A DNA stretch of 64,000 nucleotides from Hordeum vulgare subsp. vulgare (Eukaryota > Streptophyta > Magnoliopsida > Poales > Poaceae). Of this stretch, positions 11,460 through 22,300 are shown in pieces; the first letter of the stretch is position 1, and each line of letters opens with the position of its first letter. Below the pieces are notes generated by a model that did no database searches, was not told the origin of the DNA, and worked only from the letters and a program-made list of their open reading frames with translations. The stretch spans positions 456,942,844-457,006,843 of the forward strand of contig NC_058522.1 in NCBI RefSeq assembly GCF_904849725.1, written 5' to 3'. The position numbers and the translations under genes are program-made.

Positions 11460-12980
11460 ACATGGGTATGGGCAATCCCCTTGGCTTGTGCCGAGCTTGG
11501 GGGAGTTGCCCCGGTATCGTATCACCATCACATCTTTTGCCTTTACCTTGTTTTAGTTTTCCTTTTCAGTTTTCTCTTTCTCTAGTAGATTAAAAGTCTT
11601 AGTGTTTTAGTCTTGAGTTTTGCTTTGTGTCACCCCCGATGTATTCGAGCTCGTGAGCCATATAATAAAGAGTGTCTTAGTTGAAGGTCTTTGCCTCTTG
11701 CCATGATCAAAAGAGTGAGAATAGAACAAAAGCATGAAAGATCATGTAATGATCTTATCGAAAGTGATGGCTTCACATATAAAAAGAATGAGGATTGAAA
11801 CTTGTTGAGGGTAGGCAAACGTAGACCTTGGTCATGGTTGCAATTAATAGGAAGTGATAAAGAAGGAGAGGTTCACATATAAATATATCATCTCTGACAC
11901 CATCTATGATTATGAACACTCACTAAACTATAGCATGCCTAGAAGTAGATGTTGGAAAAGGAAGACAACATAATGAATTGTGTTTGCTTGGTTCCGAACA
12001 ATGTTATATGACTAGAGATCCCTTAGCATGTGACGATTGCTTCCACCTCATATTAGCCAAACCTCCCGCACCACGTAGAGATACTACTTGTGCATCCACA
12101 AACCTTCAACCCAGTTTTGCCATGAGAGTCCACCATACCTACCTATGGATTGAATAAGATCCCTCAAGTAAGTTGTCATCGGTGCAAGCAATAAAAATTG
12201 CTCCCTAATATGTATGATCTATTAGTGTGTGGAAAATAAGCTTTGTACGAACCTGTGATGAGGAAGACATAAAAGCGACAGACTGCATAATAAAATTCTT
12301 TATCACAGGAGGAAATATAAAGTGACGTTCCTCCGCACTAAGAGGACACACATCCAAACCTCAAAAGCGCATGACAACCTTTGCTTCCCTCTGCGAAGGG
12401 CCTATCTTGTACCTTTACTTTTTGCCATTGAAAGAGTCATGGTGATCTTCACCAATTCCCTATTTTGCCTTTATCTTGGCTAACGTCATATGCTTGGGAA
12501 AGATCTATATTCATATGTCAACTTGGAGGTAAGTATTCATGAATTATTATTGTTGACATTACCCTTGAGGTAAGCAGTTGGGAGCCAAAACTATAAGCAC
12601 CTATCTTTCTCTGTGTCCAGCTGAAACTTTGATCTCATGAGTACCACGTGAGTTGTAGCAATTGTAGAGAACGAAAGAATGATTGAGTATGTGGATTTGC
12701 TTTACAAGCTCTTATTTGACTCTTTCTGATGTGTTGATAAATTGCAATTGCTTCAATGACTAAAGGCGATCGGTTGTTACTTCTCGGTAAGGTTCTTAAT
12801 CCATGCTTTACCATGTGAAGGGATCGTCACTTTAGCATGAGAGATTATATGTTGGTATTGCTATTCTGATCACGATCATGATGCATGCATGTTCGTATCT
12901 AGTTTTGTCGACACCTCTCTCCCTAAACACGTGGACATATTTATTGAGCTAGTCTTTCGCTTGAGGACAAGCGAGGTCTA
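11460..12980 (+). other. 3' untranslated region of element B
   Basis: About 1.5 kb without a coding frame. It contains a second exact copy of the polypurine-tract core, AGCTTGGGGGAGTTG, at 11494-11508. Otherwise nothing was recognised. Confidence 0.6.
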
Positions 12981-12993
12981 AGCTTGGGGGAGT
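12981..12993 (+). other. Polypurine tract of element B
   Basis: AGCTTGGGGGAGT abuts the LTR start TGATACGTCC. Position and purine content fit the plus-strand primer of a gypsy element. Confidence 0.85.
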
Positions 12994-14517
12994 TGATACG
13001 TCCATTTTGCATCATGTTTTCATGTTGATATTTATCGCTTCTTGGGCTGTTATTTCACTTCACGGTACAATACTTATGCCTTTTCTCTCTTATTTTGCAA
13101 GGTTTACATGAAGCGGGAGAATGCTGGCAGCTGGAATTCTGGCCTGAAAAAGGAGCAAAGTTGAGATGCCTATTCTACGCAACTCCAAACACCGTAAAAA
13201 TCAATGAGGATTTTTTTCCGGATTTATAAAAAATACTGGGCCGAAGAAGCACCAGAGGGGCGCCAGCAGGTGGCCACAAGCCTGCTAGGCGCGGCCACCC
13301 CCTGGTCGCGCCTAGGGGGGCTTGTGGGCAGCTTGCTGGCCCACTGGCCCCCCTCTTCTGCTATATGAAGGGTTTCGTCTAGAAAAAAATCAGAGAGGAG
13401 ATTTTTCGTGGATTCGTCGCCGCCACGAGGCGGAACTTGAGCAGAACCATTCTAGAGCTCTGGCAGGACGATCCTGCCGGGGAAACTTCCCTCCCGGAGG
13501 GGGAAATCGTCGCCATCGTCATCACCAACACTCCTCTCATCGGAGGGGACTCGTCACCATCAACATCTTCATCAGCACCATCTCATCTCCAAACCCTAGT
13601 TCATCACTTGTAACTAATCTCCATCTCGTGACTCCGATTGGTACTTGTAAGGTTGCTAGTATTGTTAATTACTCTTTGTAGTTGATGCTAGTTGGATCAC
13701 TTGGTGGAAGAGTTTATGTTCAGAGCCTTGATGCTACTCATTACCTCTCTGGTCATGAATATGAGTATGCTTTGTGAGTAGTTACTTTTGTTCCTGAGGA
13801 CATGGGATAAGTCATGCTAATAATAGTCATGTGAATTTGGTATTCGTTCGGTATTTTGATATGTTGTATGTTGTTTTTCCTCTAGTGGTGTTATGTGAAC
13901 GTCGACTACATAACACTTCACCATTATTTGTGCCTAGAGGAAGGCATTGGGAAGTAGTAAGTAGATGATGGGTTGCTAGAGTGATAGAAGCTTAAACCCT
14001 AGTTTATGCGTTACTTCGTAAGGGGCTGATTTGGATCCACTAGTTTATTGCTATGGTTAGACTTTGTCTTAATTCTTCTTTCGTAGTTGTGGATGCTAGC
14101 GAGAGGGGTTAATCATAAGTGGGATGCTTGTCCAAGTAAGGGCACTACCCAAGCGCCGGTCCACCCACATATCAAACTATCAAAGTAACGAACGCGAATC
14201 ATATGAACATGATGAAAACTAGCATGACAGAAATTCCCGTGTATTCTCGGGAACGTTTTTCCTCCTATAAGACTTTGTCCAGGCTTGTCCCTTGCTACAA
14301 AAGGGATTGGGCCACTTTACTGCACCGTTGCTACTTTTGTTACTCGTTGCTTGCTACGAATCATCTCACCACACAATCACTTGTTACCGACAATTTCAGT
14401 GCATGCAAATTTTACCTTGCTGAAAACCACTTGTCAGATCCTTCTGCTCCTCGTTGGGTTCGACACTCTTACTTATCGAAAGGACTACGATTGATCCCCT
14501 ATACTTGTGGGTCATCA
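12994..14517 (+). repeat. 3' LTR of element B
   Basis: 1524 bp, starting TGATACGTCCATTTTGC and ending TTGTGGGTCATCA. A TATA box (TATATGAA, 13362-13369) lies just before a GC-rich leader. A related but 3'-truncated copy is found at 31580-32979. Sequence after 14517 belongs to element A. Confidence 0.9.
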
Positions 14518-15029
14518 GTCTACAAAGAACTACTCACGCATCATGGGAGAGGCACCGATGGACATGATGAACCCCTCCGTGATGGTGTCTAGATTGGATC
14601 TGGTGTTTCTGGACTCTGCGGCGGCTGTAATTGATTTTCGTCCCCCTCCTAGGGTTTCTAGAATATTGGGGTATTTATAGAGCAAAGAGATAGTGCGGGA
14701 GGCCGACGAGGAGGGCACAACCCACCGAGGCACGTCTGGTGGGTTGTGCTCCGATCAGAGCTCCCCTCAATTGCGTTCGTGGCCCACTGGATGTCTTCTG
14801 GCCCACAAAAAATATGTAAAAAGTTTCTCTGCGTTTGGACTCCGTTTGGTATTGGTTTCCTGCAATGTAAAAAACATGCAGAAAACAACAACTGGCACTG
14901 GGCACTATGTCAATAGGTTAGTACCAAAAAATGATATAAAATGACTATAAGATGATTGTAAAACATGCAAGAATGATAGTATAATAGCATGGAACAATCA
15001 AAAATTATAGATACGTTGGAGACGTATTA
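14518..15029 (-). repeat. 3' LTR of element A (partial)
   Basis: Matches 29551-30067. On the minus strand it starts TAATACGTCTCCAACGTATC. The TATA box (TATAAATA) is at 14672-14679. It is truncated at 14518 by insertion of element B. The polypurine tract AAGCTTGGGGATCC (minus strand) lies beside it at 15030-15043. Confidence 0.88.
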
Positions 15030-17573
15030 GGATCCCCAAGCTTAATTCCTTCTTGTCCTCGAGTAGGTAAATGATAAAAACAATTTTTTTGATGTGGAAT
15101 GCTGCCTACCATGTTCATCACATTTCTTTTCTTTATAGCATGGAAAATTGGACTTTTATATGGTTCAAAGCAATAGTCTAGTTTTGACATGAAGACTTTA
15201 ATACTCAAGCATACCAACAAGAAACCATGTCTTTCAAAGTATCAACACTAAAGCAAGTTATACCTAGCCCATTATGCTCAACCATTGATCCATTCATGAA
15301 ACACACTCGAACATTGGCTACACCCAATGCTCAAATACGATCATAGTTCCCCTTAGTTGGTGCTTTATGACAGAAGATGGAGACTCAAATTCAAAATAAA
15401 AATTGCATAAGTAAAGAAAGGCCCTTCGTAGAGGGAAGTAGATATTTGTAGACGTGCCAGAGCTCCAAGCGAAAATTGAGAGATAAAAACATTTTGGGAG
15501 GCATACTTTTCCCACCAACGAAAACGACTTAGAGCTCCCAACACTTTCCATGCTAGATACATCATAGGCGGTTCCCAAAGAGAAAATAAAGTTTATTCCT
15601 TTTGCCACCATTACTTTCACTTTCCATGGCTTGTCTGTATCCACGGGTGCCCTCCATACCAACACTTTCCAAGGAATTTATTATTTGACAAGAAAAAGTA
15701 AATTCATTTTTTAATTTCGGGACTGGGCATCCCTAATACCTTTACCGTACTCCCGTGCAATGACAAGTGAATAAATACTCATCGTGAGAATAACACATCT
15801 AGCATGGAAAATATTGGCTACCCCTCACTGCCTCACGAGCGGTAGAGCACGCAAAAGAGAAATTTATTTTGAAAATTAGAGATGGCACATGCAAATTTGC
15901 TTAGAACAACATGGAAATACCGCATATAGGTAGGTATAGTGGACTCATATGGAAAAACTGGTTTAAAGGGTTTTGGATGCACAAGTAGTGATCATACTTA
16001 GTGCAAAATGAAGGCTAGCAAAAAGATTGAGAAGCGACCAACCAAGAAACAAAAAATACCGTACCCAAGCATTAAGCATAAGTAACACCAAATAATGCAC
16101 CATAAGTAGGATATAAATTTCGTTGCATAACTATTGACTTTCGTGCTTGCATAGGAAATCACAAACCTTAACATCAATATTCTTACTAAAGCACAATTAC
16201 TCATCAACATGACTCACATATCATATTGTCATATCTCAAAACCATTACTAAGAATCAAGTTTATTTTGTCCAATGATCTTCATGAAAGTTTTTATTATAT
16301 CCTCCTTGGATATCTATGACTTTGGGACTATTTTCATATGTTGCTTTTGATAAGCTCAAACAAATTGAAGTGAAGAACATGAGCATAATTTTTCTTTCTC
16401 TCAAAATAATCTAAGTGAAGCAAGAGATAATTTCTTATTTTTTTACTAAATCCCAAATAAATCTAAGTGAAGCACGAGATCATTTCTTCAAAAATAACAA
16501 AGCACACCGTGCTCAAAAAGATATAAGTGAAGTACTAGAGCAAATCCATGGCTCTAAAAATTTAAGTGAAGCATAGGAGCAAGCATAGCATAATTTTTGG
16601 CTCTCTCAAAAAGGTGTGTCCAGAAAGGATTCAAGACTTAAAACACAAAGCAAAACAAGCAAAGACTCATATCATACAAGACACTCCAAGCAAAACTCAT
16701 AATATGTGACGAATAAAAATATAGTTTGAAGTAAAATACCGATGGTTGTTAGAAGAAAGAGGGAATGCCACTCGGGGGCATCCCCAATCTTAGTTGCTTG
16801 CTACTTCTTGAATATTATCTTGGGTTGACTCAGTAATCCCCAAGCTTGGATTTTTTGCTTATCCTTATTCCTTCATCCATCGTAAGATCACCCAAAACTT
16901 GAAAACTTCAATCACACAAAACTCGACAAAACCTTCGTAAGATCCGTTAGTATAAGAAAGCAAACCACTACTATAAGTACTGTTGAAACCTTATTCATAT
17001 TTTTTTGCATTATATATAATGTATTCCAAATATTCTATGGCAAAAACTCATCAAAGAAAACCATAGAATCATCAAAACAAGCACACAACGCAAAGAAAAC
17101 AAAATCTGTCAAAAACAGAATAGACTGTAGCAATCTGACTACTTCAAATACTTATGTAACTCCAGAAATTCTGAAAAATTAGGACAAGGTTAATAAGTTT
17201 TTTATTATTTGTCAAAAAGAATCAACCCAAAATCACTCTTCTGTTAAACATGTAAAATAATTTTGTGAGCGCAAAAGTTTCTATTTTTCAGCAAGATCAA
17301 ATCAACTTTCACCCAAATCACCCCAAAGGCCTTGCTTGGCACAAACAATAATTTAGACCACAAAAACAGATCTAACCAGAGGTATAATTGTGTATTTTAT
17401 TGAAAACAGCAAGAAAACCAAAAAGAAAAAAGATACAAGTTGGGTTGCCTCCCAACAAGCGCTATAGTTTTATGCCCCTAGCTAGGCATAATGCATAGGA
17501 TCTAAGAGTTGTCATCTTTGTTTCTAGATCCATATGATGCCCTCATGATTGATTCATATGGTGACCTAATTAT
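15030..17573 (-). other. Non-coding 3' region of element A
   Basis: About 2.5 kb without coding frames, where pol would be in an autonomous relative. It contains the terminal polypurine tract, a second PPT-like AAGCTTGGGG at 16838-16847 (minus strand), a degenerate tandem repeat at 16361-16610, and a block at 17440-17500 conserved with element E. Confidence 0.7.
16361..16610 (-). repeat. Degenerate tandem repeat, about five units
   Basis: The core TAAGTGAAG(C/T)A recurs at about 16366, 16411, 16463, 16523 and 16562, with 39-60 bp spacing and loosely conserved A-rich spacers. It lies in the untranslated 3' region of element A. Confidence 0.6.
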
Positions 17574-18104
17574 TTATCTATCCATTCCCTTCTTTATTGG
17601 AAATTGAAATTTAATATTGCCTTCTTTCATATCAATCACGACACCAATAGTACGTAAAAACGGTCTACCAAGTATAATTGGACAAGACGGATTGCAATCA
17701 ATATCAAGAAAAATAAAATCTATGGGCACATAATTCCTATTTGCATGAATAATAACATCATTAATTCTTCCCATGGGCTTTTTAACAGTAGAATCCGCCA
17801 AGTGCAAATTTAAAGAGCATTCTTCAATATTGGTAAGACCAAGCACATCACATAAAGATTTCGGAATTGTATAAAAACCAACACCCAAGTCACATAAAGC
17901 AAAACACTCATAATTTTTAATCTTGACTTTGATAGTAGGTTCCCACTCATCCTGCATTTTTCTAGGAATTGAAACTTTTAATTCCGATTTTTCTTCAAAA
18001 GCTTTCATCATAGCATCAACAATATGTATAGTAAAAGCTTTATTTTGTTCATAAGCATGGGGTGAATTTATAATGGATTGCAACAAAGAAATACATTCAA
18101 CCAA
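17574..18104 (-). pseudogene. Element A protease domain
   Basis: Aspartic protease region of an Athila-like gag-protease. The active-site segment reads FALCDLGVGFYTIPKS where the family has DLGAS, so the residues after the aspartate are altered. Downstream conserved words are NLHLADSTVKKPMGRINDV and CPIILGRPFLRT...IDMKEGNIKFQFP. The frame closes soon after, with no RT behind it. The upstream linker to gag (18105-18540) is broken by stops. Confidence 0.8.
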
Positions 18105-18539
18105 AGATCAAATATCATAATTAAAGTCTTTGTAATCCAAAATAGTGGGCACATCACTAGTCAAAGTCTTCACCTCTTCAAACCCACCTTTATCAATTTT
18201 CTCAACAAGATTTCCACCCTCCAAATCATAGGGACGCCTTCTAACTAAAGTTGACTCTTCTACAGTTCCTTATTCATCAATCTTATTTTTACTAATAAAG
18301 AATCTATAGCAGAAACACCAATCATTTTAAGATCTTCATCACTTTTATGAAAGTAATCACTAGAAAACGCTCTTTCTAAAAATTCTCTTTTAGCTCTAAG
18401 CATAGCGGTTCTTTTCTTACTTTCATCAATAGATCTTTAATTGATTTTTCAACTTTAGGCACAGAAATTTTCATATTGAGAGTTTCTACATCATGAGAAA
18501 TTCTATCAATACTTCTAGACAAATCATCAACTTTATTCA

Positions 18540-19593
18540 ACTTTTCTTCTATCGAAGTATTGAAACTTTTTGAGTATTGATAAATTCTTTAATATTGTTC
18601 TCAAGATCACAGGTGTTTCTATTATTATTATTATTATTATAAGTAGGATTACCATAGGAATTACTATAATTATTAGAGTAATTGCTAGGAAAATAGCTAG
18701 GATTAAAATTACATGTGTAAGCATTGTTATTGAAATTATTTCGCGAAATAAAATTCACATCTATGCATCACTATTTTTTTCAATCAAAGTAGACAAAGGC
18801 ACATCATTAAAATCAATAGGAGTCCTTTTATTAGAAACCAACTTCATAAGAGCATCAACTTTTTCACTCAAAGAATTTATTTCTTCTACCGAATTGATCT
18901 TTTTACTAGTAGGAGCTCTTTCGATATGCCATTGTGAGTAATTGGCCATAATATTGTCTAGCAACTTAGTAGCCTCACCCAAAGTAATTTCCATAAAAGT
19001 ACCCCCTGCGGCGGAATCCAAAAGATTATTAGAAACAAAATTCAACCCCGCATAAAAAATTTGTATGATCATACAAAGATTTAAACCATGAGTTGGGCAA
19101 TTCCGTAGCATCAATTTCATCCTTTCCCAAGATTGTGCAACATGCTCATGTTCAAATTGCTTGAAATTCATGATCTGGGTTCTAAGGGAAATAATTTTTG
19201 CGGGCGGTAAATACTTAGTAATAAAAGCATCTTTGCACTTGTTCCAAGAATCGATACTATTGCGAGGTAAAGAAGAAAACCAATTTTTTGCACGATCTCT
19301 CAAAGAAAACGGAAATAATTTCAAATTCACAACATCATTGTCCACATCTTTTTTCTTTTGCATATCGCATAACTCCAGAATGTGTTAAGATGGGACGCAA
19401 CATCCTCATTAGGAGTACCGACAAATTGATCTTTCATAACAAGATTCAGCAACGCAATATTAATATCACAAGACTCCGCACTAGTGGCGGGAGGACCAAT
19501 CGGAGTGCTGATAAAATCATTGTTGTTGGTATTTGAGAAATCACACAACTTGGTGTTCTCTTGAGTCATGATGACTTGACAACAAGATTGCAC
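18540..19593 (-). pseudogene. gag: Element A gag, frameshifted
   Basis: The N-terminal piece (19593-19370) has NTKLCDFSNTNNNDFI and LLNLVMKDQFVG. After a frameshift near 19370 the capsid-type domain continues (19363-18761) with LKLFPFSLRDRAKNWFSSLP and WNKCKDAFITKYLPPAKI, the retrotransposon gag signature. A stop near 18760 is followed by an asparagine-rich tail with an ATT/AAT microsatellite (18619-18640). Closely parallels the intact gag of element E (61844-62884). Confidence 0.85.
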
Positions 19594-19756
19594 TCAAAAA
19601 CAGATCTGACGAGAAAACGGCGAACAAAAAAGAAAGCGAATAAAACGACAATTTTTTGTGAAGTGGGGGAGAGGAAAATGAGAGGCAAATGGAGAATAAT
19701 GTAAATTGCGAGGAGATGAGATTTGTGAATAGGAACCTGGTTGATGTTGAAGATCC

Positions 19757-19832
19757 TCCCCGGCAATAGCGCCAGCAATTGGCACGTTGGCGGGAGACTA
19801 TCTTGGCTTGATCTTCCCTAACAACGGCGCCA
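19757..19832 (-). other. Two tRNA-Asp-type primer binding sites in tandem, element A
   Basis: On the plus strand, CCCCGGCAATAGCGCCA (ends 19774) and TTCCCTAACAACGGCGCCA (ends 19832) both resemble the 3' end of plant tRNA-Asp. The second lies 12 bp from the LTR and is the expected PBS; the first is a second copy 58 bp further in. Confidence 0.6.
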
Positions 19833-19843
19833 GAAATTCCTTT

Positions 19844-20471
19844 TGATGTGTGCTAGAACTACGTCGGTATTTCCCTAAAGAGGAAGAGATGATGCATTAT
19901 AACGATGGTAGGTATTTTCCTCACTGATGATACCAAGGTTATTGAACCAGTAGGAGAACCTCCTCACACCACGTAAACAACACCTGCACACAAATAACAA
20001 ATACTCGCAACCCGACGTGTTAAAGGGGTTGTCAATCCGTTTCTGGTACGGTGCCTTAAGATAGGCACGTAAGGTGAGGTAAAAGTGGTAGATAGGATAA
20101 ATAGATCGCGGAACAAATAAATTGCAACAAGGTATTTTTGTATTTTTGGTTTAATAGATCTGAAAATAAAAGCAAAGGAAAATAGATTGCAAAGGCAAAT
20201 ATGATGAAAAGAGACCCCGGGGTCGTAGGTTTCACTAGTGGCTTCTCTCGAGAAAAATAGCAAACGGTGGGAAAACAATTACTGTTGGGGAATTGATAGA
20301 ACTTCAAATAATCATGATGATATCCAGGCAGTGATCATTATATAGGCATCACGTCCAAGATTAGTAGACCGACTCCTTCCCGCATCTACTACTACTACTC
20401 CACACATCGACCTCTATCCAGGATGCATCTAGTGTATTAAGTTAATGAAAAACCGGCGTAATGCAATGAGA
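19844..20471 (-). repeat. 5' LTR of element A, proximal piece
   Basis: Starts TGATGTGTGC beside the PBS and runs to 20471, where the BARE/Angela element interrupts. It continues at 29114-30067. The same TGATGT terminus is seen for element E at 43687. Confidence 0.8.
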
Positions 20472-22300
20472 TGTTGGGGAACGTCGCATGGGAAAAAAAT
20501 TTCCTACGCGCAAGAAGACCTATCATGGTGATGTCCATCTACAAGAGGGGATTTCCGATCTACGTACCCTTGTAGATCGCACAGCAGAAGCGTTAAGAAA
20601 CGCGGTTGATGTAGTGGAACATCCTCACGTCCCTCGATCCGCCCCGCGAACCGTCCCACGAACCGTCCCGCGATCCGTCCCATGATCCGCTCCGATCTAG
20701 TGCCGAACGGACGGCACCTCCACGTTCAGCACACGTACAGCTCGACGATGATCTCGGCCTTCTTGATCCAGCAAGAGAGACGGAGAGGTAGATGACTTCT
20801 CCGGCAGCGTGACGGCGCTCCGGAGGTTGGTGGTGATCTAATCTCAGCAGGGCTCCGCCCGAGCTCCGCAGAAACGCGATCTAGAGGTAAAACCGTGGAG
20901 GTATGTGGTCGGGCTGCCGTGGCAAAAGTTGTCACAAATCAGCCCTAATACCTCAGTATATATAGGAGGGAGGGAGGGGAGGAGGCAGCCTCAAAACCTA
21001 AAGGTTTGGCCGAAATTGGAGGTGGAGGAGTCCTACTCCAATTCTAATTGGAGTAGGATTCCACCTTCCCACTTGGAAACTCTTTCCACCTTGTGTTTTT
21101 TCCTTCTCAAACCTTATGGGCCTTAGTGGGAACTTATTCCAGCCCACTAGGGGCTGGTTTATCTCTTCCCATAGCCCATGAGACCCCTTGGGGTGTGACA
21201 CCCCTCTCGATGGTCCCCGTCACCCCTCCCGGCACTCCTGGTACACTACCGATGAGCCCGAAACTTTTCCGGTAATGCCCGAAAACTTTCCGGTAATGAA
21301 ATGAGGTCATCCTATATATCAATCTTCGTCTCCGAACCATTCCGGAAACCCTCATGACGTCTGTGATCCCATCTGGGACTCCGAACAACATTCGGTAACC
21401 AACCATATAACTTAGATACGCATAAAACATCGTCGAACCTTAAGTGTGCAGACCCTGCGGGTTCGAGAACTATGTAGACATGACCCGAGGGACTCCTCGG
21501 TCAATATCCAATAGCGGGACCTGGATGCCCATATTGGATCCTACATATTCCGAAGATCTTTATCGGTTGAACCTCAGTGCCAAGGATTCATATAATCCCG
21601 TATGTCATTCCCTTTGTCCTTCGGTATGTTACTTGCCCGAGATTCGATCGTCGGTATCCGCATACCTATTTCAATCTCGTTTACCGGCAAGTCTCTTTAC
21701 TCGTTCCGTAATACAATATCCCGTGACTTACACTAAGTCACATTGCTTGCAAGGCTTGTGTGTGATGTTGTATTACCGAGTGGGCCCCGAGATACCTCTC
21801 CATCACACGGAGTGACAAATCCCAGTCTCGATCCATACTAACTCAACGAACACCTTCGGAGATACCTGTAGAGCATCTTTATAGTCACCCAGTTACGTTG
21901 CGACGTTTGATACACACAAAGCATTCCTCCGGTGTCAGTGAGTTATATGATCTCATGGTCATAGGAACAAATACTTGACACGCAGAAAACAGTAGCAACA
22001 AAATGACACGATCAACATGCTACGTCTATTAGTTTGGGTCTAGTCCATCACATGATTCTCCTAATGATGTGATCCCGTTATCAAGTGAAAACACTTGCCT
22101 ATGGTCAGGAAACCTTGACCATCTTTGATCAACGAGCTAGTCAACTAGAGGCGTACTAGGGACATTGTTTTGTCTATGTATCCACACATGCACTGTGTTT
22201 CCAATCAATACAATTATAGCATGGATAATAAACGATTATCATGAACAAAGAAATATAATAATAACTATATTATTATTGCCTCTAGGGCATATTTCCAACA
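20472..22300 (-). repeat. 3' LTR of BARE/Angela element
   Basis: 1829 bp, with TATATATA at 20957-20964 (minus-strand promoter). Adjacent internal sequence gives AGTGGGAGAC on the minus strand (22301-22310), the polypurine tract. Confidence 0.92.

Larger units (their letters stand above)
9193..14517 (+). mobile_element. Athila-like Ty3/gypsy element B, 3' half
   Basis: Plus-strand remnant with the order integrase, small coiled-coil ORF, 1.5 kb 3' untranslated region, polypurine tract and 3' LTR. The 5' half (5' LTR, gag, RT) was separated by insertion of chromovirus C and lies beyond the left edge. At 14518 the sequence continues directly as the LTR of element A, read on the other strand, so B inserted into A. 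LTR and PPT style match the Triticeae Sabrina/WHAM group, but I assign no exact family. Confidence 0.88.

Noticed and set aside
20488..21815. Several 60-125 aa frames inside the BARE/Angela LTRs, repeated at 27283-28623
   Set aside because: They repeat in both LTRs with no recognisable protein; LTR sequence explains them.
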